60,622 nucleotides of DNA from RYN-428 sp035551995. GTDB lineage: Bacteria > Planctomycetota > Phycisphaerae > Tepidisphaerales > Tepidisphaeraceae. The stretch is taken from the NCBI GenBank assembly GCA_035551995.1, contig DASZME010000038.1, forward strand, positions 1-60,622. Direction: 5' to 3'. Shown here in pieces: positions 42,574 to 50,521 of the stretch (the stretch's first letter is position 1; the number at the start of each line of letters is the position of its first letter). The notes under the pieces were generated by a model. It had not been told where the DNA came from. It searched no databases and was given only the letters and a program-made list of their open reading frames with translations. A program made the position numbers and the translations under genes.

Positions 42574-43548
42574 ATGTCAACCACCGCCATCATCCTCGCC
42601 GCCGGCAAAAGCACGCGGATGAAGTCGCATCTGGCCAAGCCGTTGCATGAAATCTGCGGCAAGCCAATGCTCGAATTCGTGCTTGACGCGTGTTACGGCG
42701 CCGGTTGCGAGAAGGTCGCCGTCGTCGTCGGACATGGGAAAGACGATGTCATCGGACAGTTCGGGCACGACAAACGAATCGTTTGGATCGAGCAAACCGA
42801 ACAGCTTGGCACCGGCCATGCCGCCCGGATGTGCGAGGAATGGTTGCGAGCGCATCGTAAAGGCGACGTGTTTATTTTGGCCGGCGACGGGCCGCTCATT
42901 CGGGCCGAGGTGTTGCGGACGCTGGCTCACACCCATCGCGACGAACAGGCCGCGGCCAGCATGGCTACCGCGATTCTTGCCGATCCAACCGGATATGGCC
43001 GGGTAATTCGCGACCAGAAAGGCGACTTCGTCGAAATTGTCGAGCAGATCGATTGCACGGCCGAGCAGCGGGAAATTCTGGAAGTATTCCCGAGCTACTA
43101 CTGCGTGAAAGTGGACGAACTGCTCTTCGCCCTCGCCCGGCTGAAGAACGAAAATAAGAAAGGCGAATATTACCTCACCGACATCTACGGCATTCTTCGC
43201 AATGCCGGGAAAAAAGTGCTGGCGCTCCAGGCGGTGACCGCCGACGACGTGCTGTCGGTGAACAGCCGCGATCAGCAGGCGAACGTCGACGCGGTCATGC
43301 AGGAGCGGATTCAACGCAAGTTGCTCGAATCCGGCGTGACGATCGTGAGCGGCATGAATACCTACGTGCAGGCCGGCGTGCGCGTCGGGCAGGACACGAT
43401 CATCCGCCCGTTTACGTTTATCGGGCGAGACTCGGCGATCGGAAGCGGCTGTGTCATCGGGCCGTTCGCGCATGTGCCGCCCGAGAGCATCATCCCGGAA
43501 GGAACGACGCTGCAAGGCAGGCCGTCGGCGGAGATTTTCAGCGGATAA
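42574..43548 (+). CDS. GlmU-like UDP-GlcNAc pyrophosphorylase, without acetyltransferase domain
   Basis: A 324-residue nucleotidyltransferase. The N-terminal domain has the pyrophosphorylase signature LAAGKSTRMKSHLAKPLHEI, then TEQLGTGHAA, ILAGDGPLI and GYGRVIRD, with KKGEYYLTDIYGILRNAGK as in GlmU. The C-terminal part (about 245-324) is a short left-handed beta-helix (GMNTYVQAGVRVGQDTIIRP), far shorter than the 200-residue acetyltransferase half of standard GlmU (about 455 residues). It probably joins UTP with GlcNAc-1-phosphate, or a related sugar phosphate, for cell-envelope synthesis. The acetyl step would need another enzyme. prs follows after 6 bases, an arrangement common in many bacteria. 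Confidence 0.85.
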   Translation: MSTTAIILAAGKSTRMKSHLAKPLHEICGKPMLEFVLDACYGAGCEKVAVVVGHGKDDVIGQFGHDKRIVWIEQTEQLGTGHAARMCEEWLRAHRKGDVFILAGDGPLIRAEVLRTLAHTHRDEQAAASMATAILADPTGYGRVIRDQKGDFVEIVEQIDCTAEQREILEVFPSYYCVKVDELLFALARLKNENKKGEYYLTDIYGILRNAGKKVLALQAVTADDVLSVNSRDQQANVDAVMQERIQRKLLESGVTIVSGMNTYVQAGVRVGQDTIIRPFTFIGRDSAIGSGCVIGPFAHVPPESIIPEGTTLQGRPSAEIFSG

Positions 43549-43554
43549 ATTTGC

Positions 43555-44532
43555 ATGTCGCATGTAGACGCCGACAAACTCAAGCTCTTCACCGGCCGGT
43601 CCAATCCCGCGCTGGCGCAGAAGGTATGCGAGTATCTGCAAATCCCGATGGGCCGGGGCCGCACGGAATTGTTTCCCGACGGCGAGTTGATGGTGAAGGT
43701 CGAAGAAGATGTCCGCGGGCGCGATTGCTATATCTTTCAGCCGACGAGCGCGCCGGTGAACGCCTACCTGATGGAGCTGATGATCTGGATCGATTGCCTT
43801 CGCCGGGCCAGCGCCCGCAAGGTGACGGCGGTCATCCCCTACTTCGGCTACGCCCGGCAGGATCGCAAGGACGAAGGCCGCACGCCGATCACCGCCAAGC
43901 TGGTGGCGAATCTGCTCGAGCGTTCCGGCGCCGACCGGGTGTTGTCGATCGATCTTCATGCGGCGCAGGTGCAGGGATTTTTCGATATTCCGGTGGATCA
44001 TCTCAGCGCGTCGCCGGTGCTGCTGAAATGGTTTAAGAGCTTGAAAATCACCAACCGCGTGTTTGTTTCGCCGGACGTGGGAAACGTCAAGCGGGCGCAG
44101 ATTTACGCCAAGATTCTCGGCGGCGAAATCTGCATCATCGACAAACGCCGAAAGAGCGGCAGCGAAACGACCGCCGCCCACATCATCGGCGACGTGAAAG
44201 ACAAAAACGTGCTGATGGTGGACGACATGATCACCACGGCCGGCACCGTCACCGAAGCCGTCCGGATCGTTCGCGAGCATGGCGCCAAGGACATCTATAT
44301 CGCCGCCACGCACGCGGTCTTCGCCGGCCCCGCGATGGAACGCCTGTCGGCATGTAATTTCACGAAAATCGCGGTCACCGATACGATCGACCTGGGAACA
44401 CGGGCCGACCCGATCAAAGACCGTCTCGAAGTATTAAGCGTCGCCAACCTGCTCGGCGAGGCGATTCACCGCATTCACCACAATGAGTCGGTGAGCGCGT
44501 TGTTTAAGGTCGATGGAGGCGCGCGAGATTAG
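43555..44532 (+). CDS. prs: Ribose-phosphate pyrophosphokinase (PRPP synthase)
   Basis: A 325-residue class I PRPP synthase, which makes the activated ribose used for nucleotides, histidine and tryptophan. Family segments are LKLFTGRSNPALAQKVCEYL, FPDGELMVKVEEDVRGRD, the ATP/metal region IPYFGYARQDRKDEGRTPI and DLHAAQVQGFFDIPVDHL. The PRPP-binding loop is VLMVDDMITTAGTVTEA. Length is normal. It starts 6 bases after the glmU-like gene, so the two are an operon. A 162-base inverted-repeat element separates it from rplY. Confidence 0.96.
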   Translation: MSHVDADKLKLFTGRSNPALAQKVCEYLQIPMGRGRTELFPDGELMVKVEEDVRGRDCYIFQPTSAPVNAYLMELMIWIDCLRRASARKVTAVIPYFGYARQDRKDEGRTPITAKLVANLLERSGADRVLSIDLHAAQVQGFFDIPVDHLSASPVLLKWFKSLKITNRVFVSPDVGNVKRAQIYAKILGGEICIIDKRRKSGSETTAAHIIGDVKDKNVLMVDDMITTAGTVTEAVRIVREHGAKDIYIAATHAVFAGPAMERLSACNFTKIAVTDTIDLGTRADPIKDRLEVLSVANLLGEAIHRIHHNESVSALFKVDGGARD

Positions 44533-44539
44533 GCGGAAG

Positions 44540-44701
44540 AATAAGTTGCCAGTGAAGAAATGAGTTGCCAGTTGCCAGTGAAGAAAAACTGATCGCTGCC
44601 TTCGGCATTTACTAACAACTAACAACTGACAACCGGCAACCAATAACTTATTCCTGGCAACTGGCGACTAACAACTTATTCCTAACAACTGGCAACTTAT
44701 T
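44540..44701. repeat. TTGCCAG inverted-repeat element, copy 1
   Basis: It begins AATAAGTTGCC and ends GGCAACTTATT. Between these ends are many copies of GTTGCCAGT on the left and AACTGGCAAC or CTAACAACT on the right, so the RNA would fold into a long imperfect hairpin. A related element with the same ends lies at 47426-47574. Both stand directly before ribosomal protein genes (rplY and rplI). No gene is inside. Confidence 0.7.
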
Positions 44702-44719
44702 CGCATTCTGGAGTGAAAC

Positions 44720-45358
44720 ATGGCAAATACAGTCGAAGTCAATGCAAAGTCCCGTAAGGAACTGGGTTCCCGCGCCAACAAGCGTCTGCGCGAATCCGGG
44801 CTCCTGCCCGGCGTTATTTACGGCCATAGACAAGCCGTTCTTCCCGTCACACTTACCCGCAAGGAAGTGGCCAACCATCTTCAGCATGGCGCCCACCTCT
44901 TCAGCCTCGCCCTCGACGGCCAAAAGGAAACGGTCCTCGTGAAGGAAGTGCAATATGATCACCTCGGCATCGAGCTGATTCATATCGACTTCTCTCGCGT
45001 CGATCTCAATGAACGCGTGAAGATCACCGTGCCGCTGGAACTCAAAGGCACGCCCAAGGGCGAAGCCGACGGCGGCGTGCTTCAACAACTCATCGCCGAT
45101 CTGGAAATCGAGTGCGTGGTGACCGACATCCCCGACATGATCCGCTATAACGTGTCGGACCTGGGGCTCAACGCCATCCTTCACGTCAAGGACCTGATTC
45201 TTCCGCCGAACGTGAAGACGCTGCAAGACGGCGATTTCATCGTGGCGACGGTGAAGGAAATCGTCGAGACAGCCGTCGCCGCCGAGGGCGAAACCGCTGA
45301 GCCGGAAGTCATCGGCCGCAAGCCGGAAGAGGCTGTCGAAGAGCCGGCCAAGAAGTAG
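44720..45358 (+). CDS. rplY: 50S ribosomal protein L25 / general stress protein Ctc
   Basis: A 212-residue bL25 of the long CTC type, which binds 5S rRNA. The start has GGAG eight bases upstream. The N-terminal L25 domain (about 1-90) reads VEVNAKSRKELGSRANKRLR, LLPGVIYGHRQAVLPVTL and VLVKEVQYDHLGIELIHIDF. The C-terminal beta domain (about 95-185) has VPLELKGTPKGEADGGVLQQ. The tail is acidic and Glu/Ala-rich. pth starts 8 bases after its stop, the usual rplY-pth order. Confidence 0.96.
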   Translation: MANTVEVNAKSRKELGSRANKRLRESGLLPGVIYGHRQAVLPVTLTRKEVANHLQHGAHLFSLALDGQKETVLVKEVQYDHLGIELIHIDFSRVDLNERVKITVPLELKGTPKGEADGGVLQQLIADLEIECVVTDIPDMIRYNVSDLGLNAILHVKDLILPPNVKTLQDGDFIVATVKEIVETAVAAEGETAEPEVIGRKPEEAVEEPAKK

Positions 45359-45366
45359 ACGACGCC

Positions 45367-46002
45367 ATGAAACTGATCGTCGGACTCGGCAACCCCGGCC
45401 GCGATTACGCCGGGACGCGACACAACATCGGCTTCGAGGTCATCGACCGTCTGGCCTGGCGGCTCGGACTGATCTCCGGGCCGGCCGATTTCGATCGCGT
45501 CGCCAAATCAAACTTCGACGGCTTGGCGATGAACGGAACGCTGGCGTCGCCGGGCGGCGGCGAAGAAAAAACGCTGCTGCTGAAGCCGATGACGTTCATG
45601 AATCTCAGCGGCCGCTCGGTTCAGTCGGCGATGGCGTTTTACCGGATCGCGCCCGCGGATGTCATGATTGTCCTGGACGACCTGGCGCTGCCCTGCGGGA
45701 AAATCCGGCTAAGAGCCAACGGCAGCAGCGGTGGCCATAACGGGCTGAAAGATATCGAGCGGGCGCTGGCGACCAACCAGTACCCGCGGCTGCGGCTGGG
45801 GATCGACGCCCCGCCGCCGCGAGTGCCGGGAAGGGATTATGTACTCGGAAAATTTTCCGATGTGCAAATCAGCTATCTCGAACCGGCCATCATTCGCGCG
45901 ATGAATGCGATCCTCTGTTGGATCGAATCCGGCATGCAAACGGCGATGAACCGTTTTAACGCCGACCCGGATGAGAAGAAAGTAGACCGGCGAACGACGT
46001 GA
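45367..46002 (+). CDS. pth: Peptidyl-tRNA hydrolase
   Basis: A 211-residue enzyme that frees tRNA from peptides dropped by the ribosome. The N-terminus MKLIVGLGNPGRDYAGTRHN holds the active-site Asn and catalytic His (TRHNIGF). LLKPMTFMNLSGRSV, VMIVLDDLALPCGKIRLR and SSGGHNGLKDIERAL follow, all family hallmarks. The C-terminal 20 residues are longer and more charged than in E. coli. It is coupled closely to rplY. Confidence 0.96.
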   Translation: MKLIVGLGNPGRDYAGTRHNIGFEVIDRLAWRLGLISGPADFDRVAKSNFDGLAMNGTLASPGGGEEKTLLLKPMTFMNLSGRSVQSAMAFYRIAPADVMIVLDDLALPCGKIRLRANGSSGGHNGLKDIERALATNQYPRLRLGIDAPPPRVPGRDYVLGKFSDVQISYLEPAIIRAMNAILCWIESGMQTAMNRFNADPDEKKVDRRTT

Positions 46003-46052
46003 CGGAAGATATAGATTTCACTGGATACCGCACCCTCCAGGGTAATCTGATT

Positions 46053-46144
46053 ATTTATGGCGGACCCGCTTGCGGGGCGCTTTAGCGCTGAGTACGAGTA
46101 GTCCCATGTGAAGCAAAACGCCCCGCAAGCGGGACCGCTAAACA
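46053..46144. repeat. Paired inverted REP-like elements (BIME-like)
   Basis: Two copies of the GGACCCGCTTGCGGGGCG core face each other: one at about 46055-46083, the other inverted at about 46115-46143 (CGCCCCGCAAGCGGGACCGC). About 31 bases separate them. The pair occupies the pth-rpsF gap and matches the elements at 10506-10578 and 50522-50608. Confidence 0.65.
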
Positions 46145-46247
46145 AGGGATACTAAAGACTGGAGATCGAAATTTTAACCCCGGCGGTCGGCGCCGCGACG
46201 CGTTTGTCGCTTCACCGGCCTTCAAACCATGCCAGGGAGGCATGAAC

Positions 46248-46766
46248 ATGGCAGAGACAGCAAAAGCAGACAAGACCGATCAATACGAGGGGATGTTCCT
46301 CCTCGGCCAGAGCGCGGCGGCGGACCTCGAGGCCGGCATTAAGCTGGTTCGCGGGATCATCGAACGCCACGGCGGCGAGATTCTCCTTCTCAAGAAGTGG
46401 GATGAGCGCAAGCTCTCCTATGAGGTCGAGAAGCAGAAGCGCGGAACGTATATCATCAGCTACTTCAAGGCGCCGCGAAAATCGATCACGCCGATCGAGC
46501 GCGACGTAAACCTCAGCGAAGACGTGCTTCGCGTGCTGGTGAGCAAGGCCGATCATCTGAATCAGAAGGAAATGGATTCGGTCGAGCCTCAGCCGATCAT
46601 TCGCGAAGAGCGGCCAAGCTGGGAACGCGACGATCGTCCGCCCCGTCGAGACGACCGCGGCGGAGACCGTCCGCCGCGCGAAGACCGCCAGCGCGACGAT
46701 CGCCCTCCGCGCGCTCGCCGCGAAGAAGGCGCCCCGGAAGCCGCCGGCGCTCCCGACAAGGAATAA
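46248..46766 (+). CDS. rpsF: 30S ribosomal protein S6
   Basis: A 172-residue bS6. The start is taken as the ATG at 46248 because GGGAGG (46235-46240) is 7 bases before it; the ATG at 46242 is only one base from that site. The first 100 residues are the S6 fold: YEGMFLLGQSAAADLEAGI, GGEILLLKKWDERKLSYEVE and KRGTYIISYFKAP. The last 55 residues are a disordered Arg/Asp/Pro-rich tail (RPPREDRQRDDRPPRARREE), much longer than in most bacteria. ssb follows, as usual. Confidence 0.95.
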   Translation: MAETAKADKTDQYEGMFLLGQSAAADLEAGIKLVRGIIERHGGEILLLKKWDERKLSYEVEKQKRGTYIISYFKAPRKSITPIERDVNLSEDVLRVLVSKADHLNQKEMDSVEPQPIIREERPSWERDDRPPRRDDRGGDRPPREDRQRDDRPPRARREEGAPEAAGAPDKE

Positions 46767-46820
46767 CCGGCTCGCTCAATCGCGCATGACAAGGCGTCGT
46801 TCACCCGAAAGGTGTGCAGT

Positions 46821-47420
46821 ATGGCCAATTTCAACAAGATCATTCTCGTTGGCAATCTCACGCGCGATCCGCAGCTGAAATATCTTCCCAGCCAGACGTC
46901 GGTCGTGGAGTTCGGCCTGGCCGTCAACCACAAGTACCGCACCAAGACCGGCGAAGAGCGCGAAGAGGTCTGCTTTATCGAATGCACCTGCTTCGGTAAA
47001 GGCGGCGAAATCATCAACCAGTATTGCCAGAAGGGCCGTCCCCTGCTGGTCGAGGGGCGGTTGAAATTCGAGACCTGGGAAGACAAGCAAGGCGGCGGCA
47101 AGCGAAGCAAGCACAGCGTCTTCGTCGAAAACTTCCAACTCCTCGGCGGCCGTGACGGCGGCGCCGGGGGTGGCGGAGGTGGAGGCGGCGCGGGCGGCTA
47201 TTCCGGCGGCGCCACCAACAGCTACGGCGGCGGAGCGCCGTCTTACGAGGGCGACCCCGCCCCCGATGACCAGCAGCGTTCCGCCCCGCCGGCGCGGGCG
47301 CCGCAGCGTCCGCCGGTGGCGCGAGGACCGGCCCCGGCGCCAAGACCCGCTCCACCCCCCCCGGCCGAACCGCCGTACGGTGAAGAACAACAATTTAAGG
47401 AAGACGATATTCCGTTTTGA
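46821..47420 (+). CDS. ssb: Single-stranded DNA-binding protein
   Basis: A 199-residue SSB, which coats single-stranded DNA in replication and repair. The ATG at 46821 (MANFNKIILVGNLTRDPQLK) is preferred to a GTG nine bases upstream. The OB fold covers about residues 1-108, with VEFGLAVNHKYRTKTGE, VCFIECTCFGKGGE and GRPLLVEGRLKFETWED. A Gly-rich then Pro-rich linker leads to the conserved acidic tip ending DDIPF, which recruits repair proteins. It lies between rpsF and rplI; rpsR, usually present here, is absent. Confidence 0.97.
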   Translation: MANFNKIILVGNLTRDPQLKYLPSQTSVVEFGLAVNHKYRTKTGEEREEVCFIECTCFGKGGEIINQYCQKGRPLLVEGRLKFETWEDKQGGGKRSKHSVFVENFQLLGGRDGGAGGGGGGGGAGGYSGGATNSYGGGAPSYEGDPAPDDQQRSAPPARAPQRPPVARGPAPAPRPAPPPPAEPPYGEEQQFKEDDIPF

Positions 47421-47425
47421 GGAGG

Positions 47426-47574
47426 AATAAGTTGCCGGTTGTTAGTTGCCGGTCGCCAGTGAAAAAATGGGCACTTCGCCCGCTGAATTCACCGGTGACG
47501 CACAGCTCGCGACATTTCATCGGCAACCCGTCCCTCCTCTCCGGCAACTAACAACTGGCAACTGGCAACTTATT
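47426..47574. repeat. TTGCCAG inverted-repeat element, copy 2
   Basis: It has the same ends as the element at 44540-44701 (AATAAGTTGCC and GGCAACTTATT), with GTTGCCGG repeats on the left and CAACTGGCAACTGGCAACT on the right, but a different centre. It fills the ssb-rplI gap, where rpsR would normally be, and stops 13 bases before the rplI start. Confidence 0.7.
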
Positions 47575-47587
47575 CCCCGAGGATACC

Positions 47588-48106
47588 ATGGCAACAGTCA
47601 AGCTACTTCTAAAAGAATCGATCAAGAACGTCGGCCGCGTGGGCGACATCGTCGAGGTTTCGCCGGGTTATGCCCGCAATTATCTGCTTCCCAAGGATTT
47701 GGCGGTTCAGCCGACGCCGAATAACGTGAAGAAGGTCGAAGCCCGCCGGCAGGAGATCGAACGGGCGGAGCGCGATCGCCGCGATCAGCAGGCGCGGATC
47801 ATCGAGCAGCTTAAGCTGGTCGAGGTTCACCTCGAACGCCGAACCAACGAGCAAGGCCACTTGTTCGGCTCGGTCACGGCGACGGACATCGCCAAGCAGT
47901 TGCAGGCTCAGAACTTCAACATTGTGGCCGAAGACATCAATCTGCCCGGCCGCCTGGACCGCGTGAGCGACTACATCGTGAAGGTGAAGTTCGCCGAAGA
48001 TCTTTCCACGGACGTGAAAATCTGGGTTCACGCCGACGCCGACAGCAAGGCCGCGATCGACGCCTTCAACAAGGCAAAGGCCGAACCGGATAAAACCGGA
48101 ACCTGA
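47588..48106 (+). CDS. rplI: 50S ribosomal protein L9
   Basis: A 172-residue bL9, slightly longer than the usual 150. The N-terminal rRNA-binding domain reads VKLLLKESIKNVGRVGDIVE then VSPGYARNYLLPKDLAVQPT, the L9 signature. A long helix (about 45-80, EARRQEIERAERDRRDQQAR) connects to the C-terminal domain with RTNEQGHLFGSVTATDIAKQ. The last 20 residues are an extra Lys/Ala/Glu-rich tail. GAGG precedes the ATG. A strong terminator follows. Confidence 0.96.
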   Translation: MATVKLLLKESIKNVGRVGDIVEVSPGYARNYLLPKDLAVQPTPNNVKKVEARRQEIERAERDRRDQQARIIEQLKLVEVHLERRTNEQGHLFGSVTATDIAKQLQAQNFNIVAEDINLPGRLDRVSDYIVKVKFAEDLSTDVKIWVHADADSKAAIDAFNKAKAEPDKTGT

Positions 48107-48151
48107 AACACGCCGGCTCGCGACAGCCTGCGTGGATGACGTGTGTACAAG

Positions 48152-48190
48152 CTGGCGGTACGAAACAAAAGGTTTCGTGCCGCCAGTTTC
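48152..48190 (+). terminator. Strong intrinsic terminator after rplI
   Basis: CTGGCGGTACGAAAC and GTTTCGTGCCGCCAG pair over 15 bases (one G-U pair) around the loop AAAAG, followed by TTTCTT. It ends the rpsF-ssb-rplI transcript. Confidence 0.8.
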
Positions 48191-48221
48191 TTATCGTACA
48201 TTGCTGGCGGCTTTTCTTGCT

Positions 48222-48395
48222 TCGTTTCCCTTGCGGGGGAAGGTTGGGGTGAGGGTCAAGCGTGCCGACGTTAGACGCGCGGACTCGCGGAAGATTGGTC
48301 GCATCGAGGTTTTCCGAATGCGGCCATGTTCAAGGATGAGCGTTTCACCCTCACCCCAGCCCTTTCCCTTGAGGGGAAAGGGAGCGGAAACGCCC
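48222..48395. repeat. Inverted GGGGTGAGGGT / CCCTCACCCC repeat
   Basis: The left arm TTGCGGGGGAAGGTTGGGGT (starting about 48229) is inverted in the right arm CTCACCCCAGCCCTTTCCCT (from about 48350), which then adds its own TTGAGGGGAAAGG. About 90 bases lie between. The sequence can be translated as repeated PLRGKG-like words, but no gene is supported. It fills much of the rplI-dnaB gap. Confidence 0.5.
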
Positions 48396-48481
48396 TGCGC
48401 CGGGGTTTTGCCGACTAGGACGGTTTTCAAAACAGACGCTTGCATCCGGGCTTGCGAGTTAGTTAAATGTTCGGAGCAATG

Positions 48482-49849
48482 ATGGACGGAGCCATGACCC
48501 AGTTGATCGATCCGATCGCCCGGCAATTCGACAAGCTTCCCCCTCATTCCATCGAAGCGGAAATGTGCCTGCTTGCGTCGATGATGCTTGACAAGGAGAT
48601 GGTTGGCCAATGCGTGCAGATCGTCGATCGCGACGCTTTTTATCAGGCCGATCATCAGATCATTTACGACACGCTGGTGAAGTTGTACGAGCAGAATCGC
48701 CCGATCGACGCCGTGCTGGTGCGCGAGGATTTGATCAAGCGGGCGCTCTACGAGGAAATCGGCGGCACCGAGTACGTGGCCGCGATTTTGAATAAAGTCC
48801 CCTCCGCGGCCCATGGCGCCCACTACGCCGGCATCGTCCGCGAAAAGGCGATGCTCCGGCAGCTGATCGCCGCGAGCAATGAAATTCTGCGCGAAGCATA
48901 CGCCCCGCACGAGCAGGCCGATATCGTGCTGGATAACGCCGAGAAGAAAATCTTCGAGATCGCTCAGAAGAAAGTCAGCGGCGCCATGGTGAAAATGGAA
49001 GACGTGCTGCACGAAGTTTTCGAGATGATCGAAAACCGCGGCCAGCGCGGCCTGGAGACCGGCTTCCTCGAGCTCGACGATATGATGAACGGCCTGCAAA
49101 ACGGCGAAATGGTCATCGTCGCCGCCCGGCCTTCGATGGGCAAAACAGCCTTCGCCATGAACGTGATTGAGCACATCGCCGCCGACACGCGCCTGCCTTG
49201 CGCCGTCTTCTCCCTGGAAATGAGCAAGCAGCAACTTGCCCAGCGCATGCTCTGCAGCCGCGGCGAAATCGACGCCCATAAGCTTCGCAAAGGCCTGCTC
49301 CAGGCCCACGAATACGCCCACCTGGCCAACGTCGTCGGCGAACTCGCGAAGGCGCCGATCTGGGTGGACGATTCTCCCGGCCTTACGCCGCTTGAGCTTC
49401 GCGCCAAGGCCCGCCGGCTCAAGCTTCAGCATGACGTCAAATGCATCATGATCGACTACATGCAATTGATGGACAACCCCGGCGTCGAGAGCCGCCAGCA
49501 GCAGATCAGCGAAATCAGCCGCGGCGTGAAATCGGTCGCGCGCGAATTGAACATTCCCGTCATCTGTCTGAGTCAGCTGAACCGCGCCAGCGAAGGCCGC
49601 GACGGCCACCGCCCCCGCATGAGCGACCTGCGCGAGTCAGGCAGTATCGAGCAGGACGCCGACGTGATCGCGCTGCTGCATCGCGAGGATTATTATCGAA
49701 TGAGCGAGCCGGATTTTCAGCCGGACAACATCGCCGAAGTCATCATCGCCAAGCAGCGCAATGGGCCGACGGGGACGGTGAAGTTGACGTTCCTGAACAA
49801 GACGACAAGGTTCGCCAATCTCTCGGCGGCGGCGGATCCGTTCGCGTGA
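48482..49849 (+). CDS. dnaB: Replicative DNA helicase DnaB
   Basis: A 455-residue hexameric helicase that unwinds DNA at the fork. The N-terminal domain reads LPPHSIEAEMCLLASMMLDK and the RecA-like motor has the Walker A ARPSMGKTAFAMNV. Walker B lies in VKCIMIDYMQLMDNPG. CLSQLNRASEGR and LRESGSIEQDADVIALLHRE are also standard, ending NGPTGTVKLTFLNKTTRFAN. There is no intein. The start is uncertain among ATGs at 48467, 48479, 48482 and 48494; 48482 best fits the GGAG at 48473. It follows rplI, as in many bacteria. Confidence 0.95.
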   Translation: MDGAMTQLIDPIARQFDKLPPHSIEAEMCLLASMMLDKEMVGQCVQIVDRDAFYQADHQIIYDTLVKLYEQNRPIDAVLVREDLIKRALYEEIGGTEYVAAILNKVPSAAHGAHYAGIVREKAMLRQLIAASNEILREAYAPHEQADIVLDNAEKKIFEIAQKKVSGAMVKMEDVLHEVFEMIENRGQRGLETGFLELDDMMNGLQNGEMVIVAARPSMGKTAFAMNVIEHIAADTRLPCAVFSLEMSKQQLAQRMLCSRGEIDAHKLRKGLLQAHEYAHLANVVGELAKAPIWVDDSPGLTPLELRAKARRLKLQHDVKCIMIDYMQLMDNPGVESRQQQISEISRGVKSVARELNIPVICLSQLNRASEGRDGHRPRMSDLRESGSIEQDADVIALLHREDYYRMSEPDFQPDNIAEVIIAKQRNGPTGTVKLTFLNKTTRFANLSAAADPFA

Positions 49850-49875
49850 GTGCGGTATGCGGGTATAATTGGTCC

Positions 49876-50500
49876 ATGACATCGCTGGATCAACTTCCGC
49901 CGCCCACTGAACACACCGTGTTACATGGCGTGCCTTGGGCGGATTACGAACAACTGCTTGAGCGGATCGGCGACCGGTCCATTTGTCGCCGCTGTCCGAG
50001 CATGAGGACGAAAAGCATCTGATCGCCCGGCTAGTGGATGACTTGACGCTGGAAGTTGGTCTTCCTGTGCGAGCTTTCGGGTCAGCCACATTTCGTCGCA
50101 AAGAGCGCGCTGCCGGGCTTGAGCCGGACGAGTGTTTCTATATATAAAACGAAGCTGCGGTTCGCGGCATGAAACGATTCAATCCGAAGAAACATCCGCC
50201 GCCCGATCTGGCGATCGAAATCGATGTTACCCATCGCTCTATTCGCAAGGAACCGGTCTACGCTCGTTTGGGTGCCCCGGAAATCTGGCGATACGACGGG
50301 CGGCGCCTCAAGGTACTGATTTTGTCGAAAGATGTGGCATATCGCGAGGCACGGACCAGTGCCTTATTCAATTTCTTCCCCTGGATGAATTCGTGAAATT
50401 CGTACATCGGCTGCTGGCGGAAGAAACCAACGGCGTGATGAGGGATTTCCGCAAATGGGTTCGAACATTGCGGAGAAAAGGGCGCCGCACGAAATACTAG
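49876..50500 (+). pseudogene. Uma2-family nuclease gene with three lesions
   Basis: A Uma2 (DUF820) gene is readable in three frames. The start MTSLDQLPPPTEHTVLHGVP continues LLERIGDR to about 49976. A small deletion and frame change lead to LSPLSEHEDEKHLIARLVDD and GLEPDECFYI. An in-frame TAA (50145-50147) interrupts it, and then come NEAAVRGMKRFNPKKHPPPD and LAIEIDVTHRS, the usual Uma2 core with its ExD region. A second frame change near 50370 leads to FLPLDEFVKFVHRLLAEETN and the stop at 50500. A TATAAT box at 49864-49869 precedes it. No full-length protein can be made. Confidence 0.75.
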
Positions 50501-50521
50501 CGCAGTTGTCAGGTTGCTCGC

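Noticed and set aside
42577..44313. 578-residue open frame on the minus strand
   Set aside because: It runs antisense through the glmU-like gene and prs, has His/Arg/Asp-rich sequence without any family pattern, and is a product of GC-rich codon use.
48132..48482. 116-residue plus-strand ORF before dnaB
   Set aside because: It is only the translation of the rplI terminator and the inverted CCCTCACCCC repeat.
48191..49609. 472-residue open frame on the minus strand
   Set aside because: Antisense shadow of dnaB; the sense strand is clearly the gene.
48482..49849. Intein in dnaB
   Set aside because: The helicase is of normal length and its motor motifs are uninterrupted.
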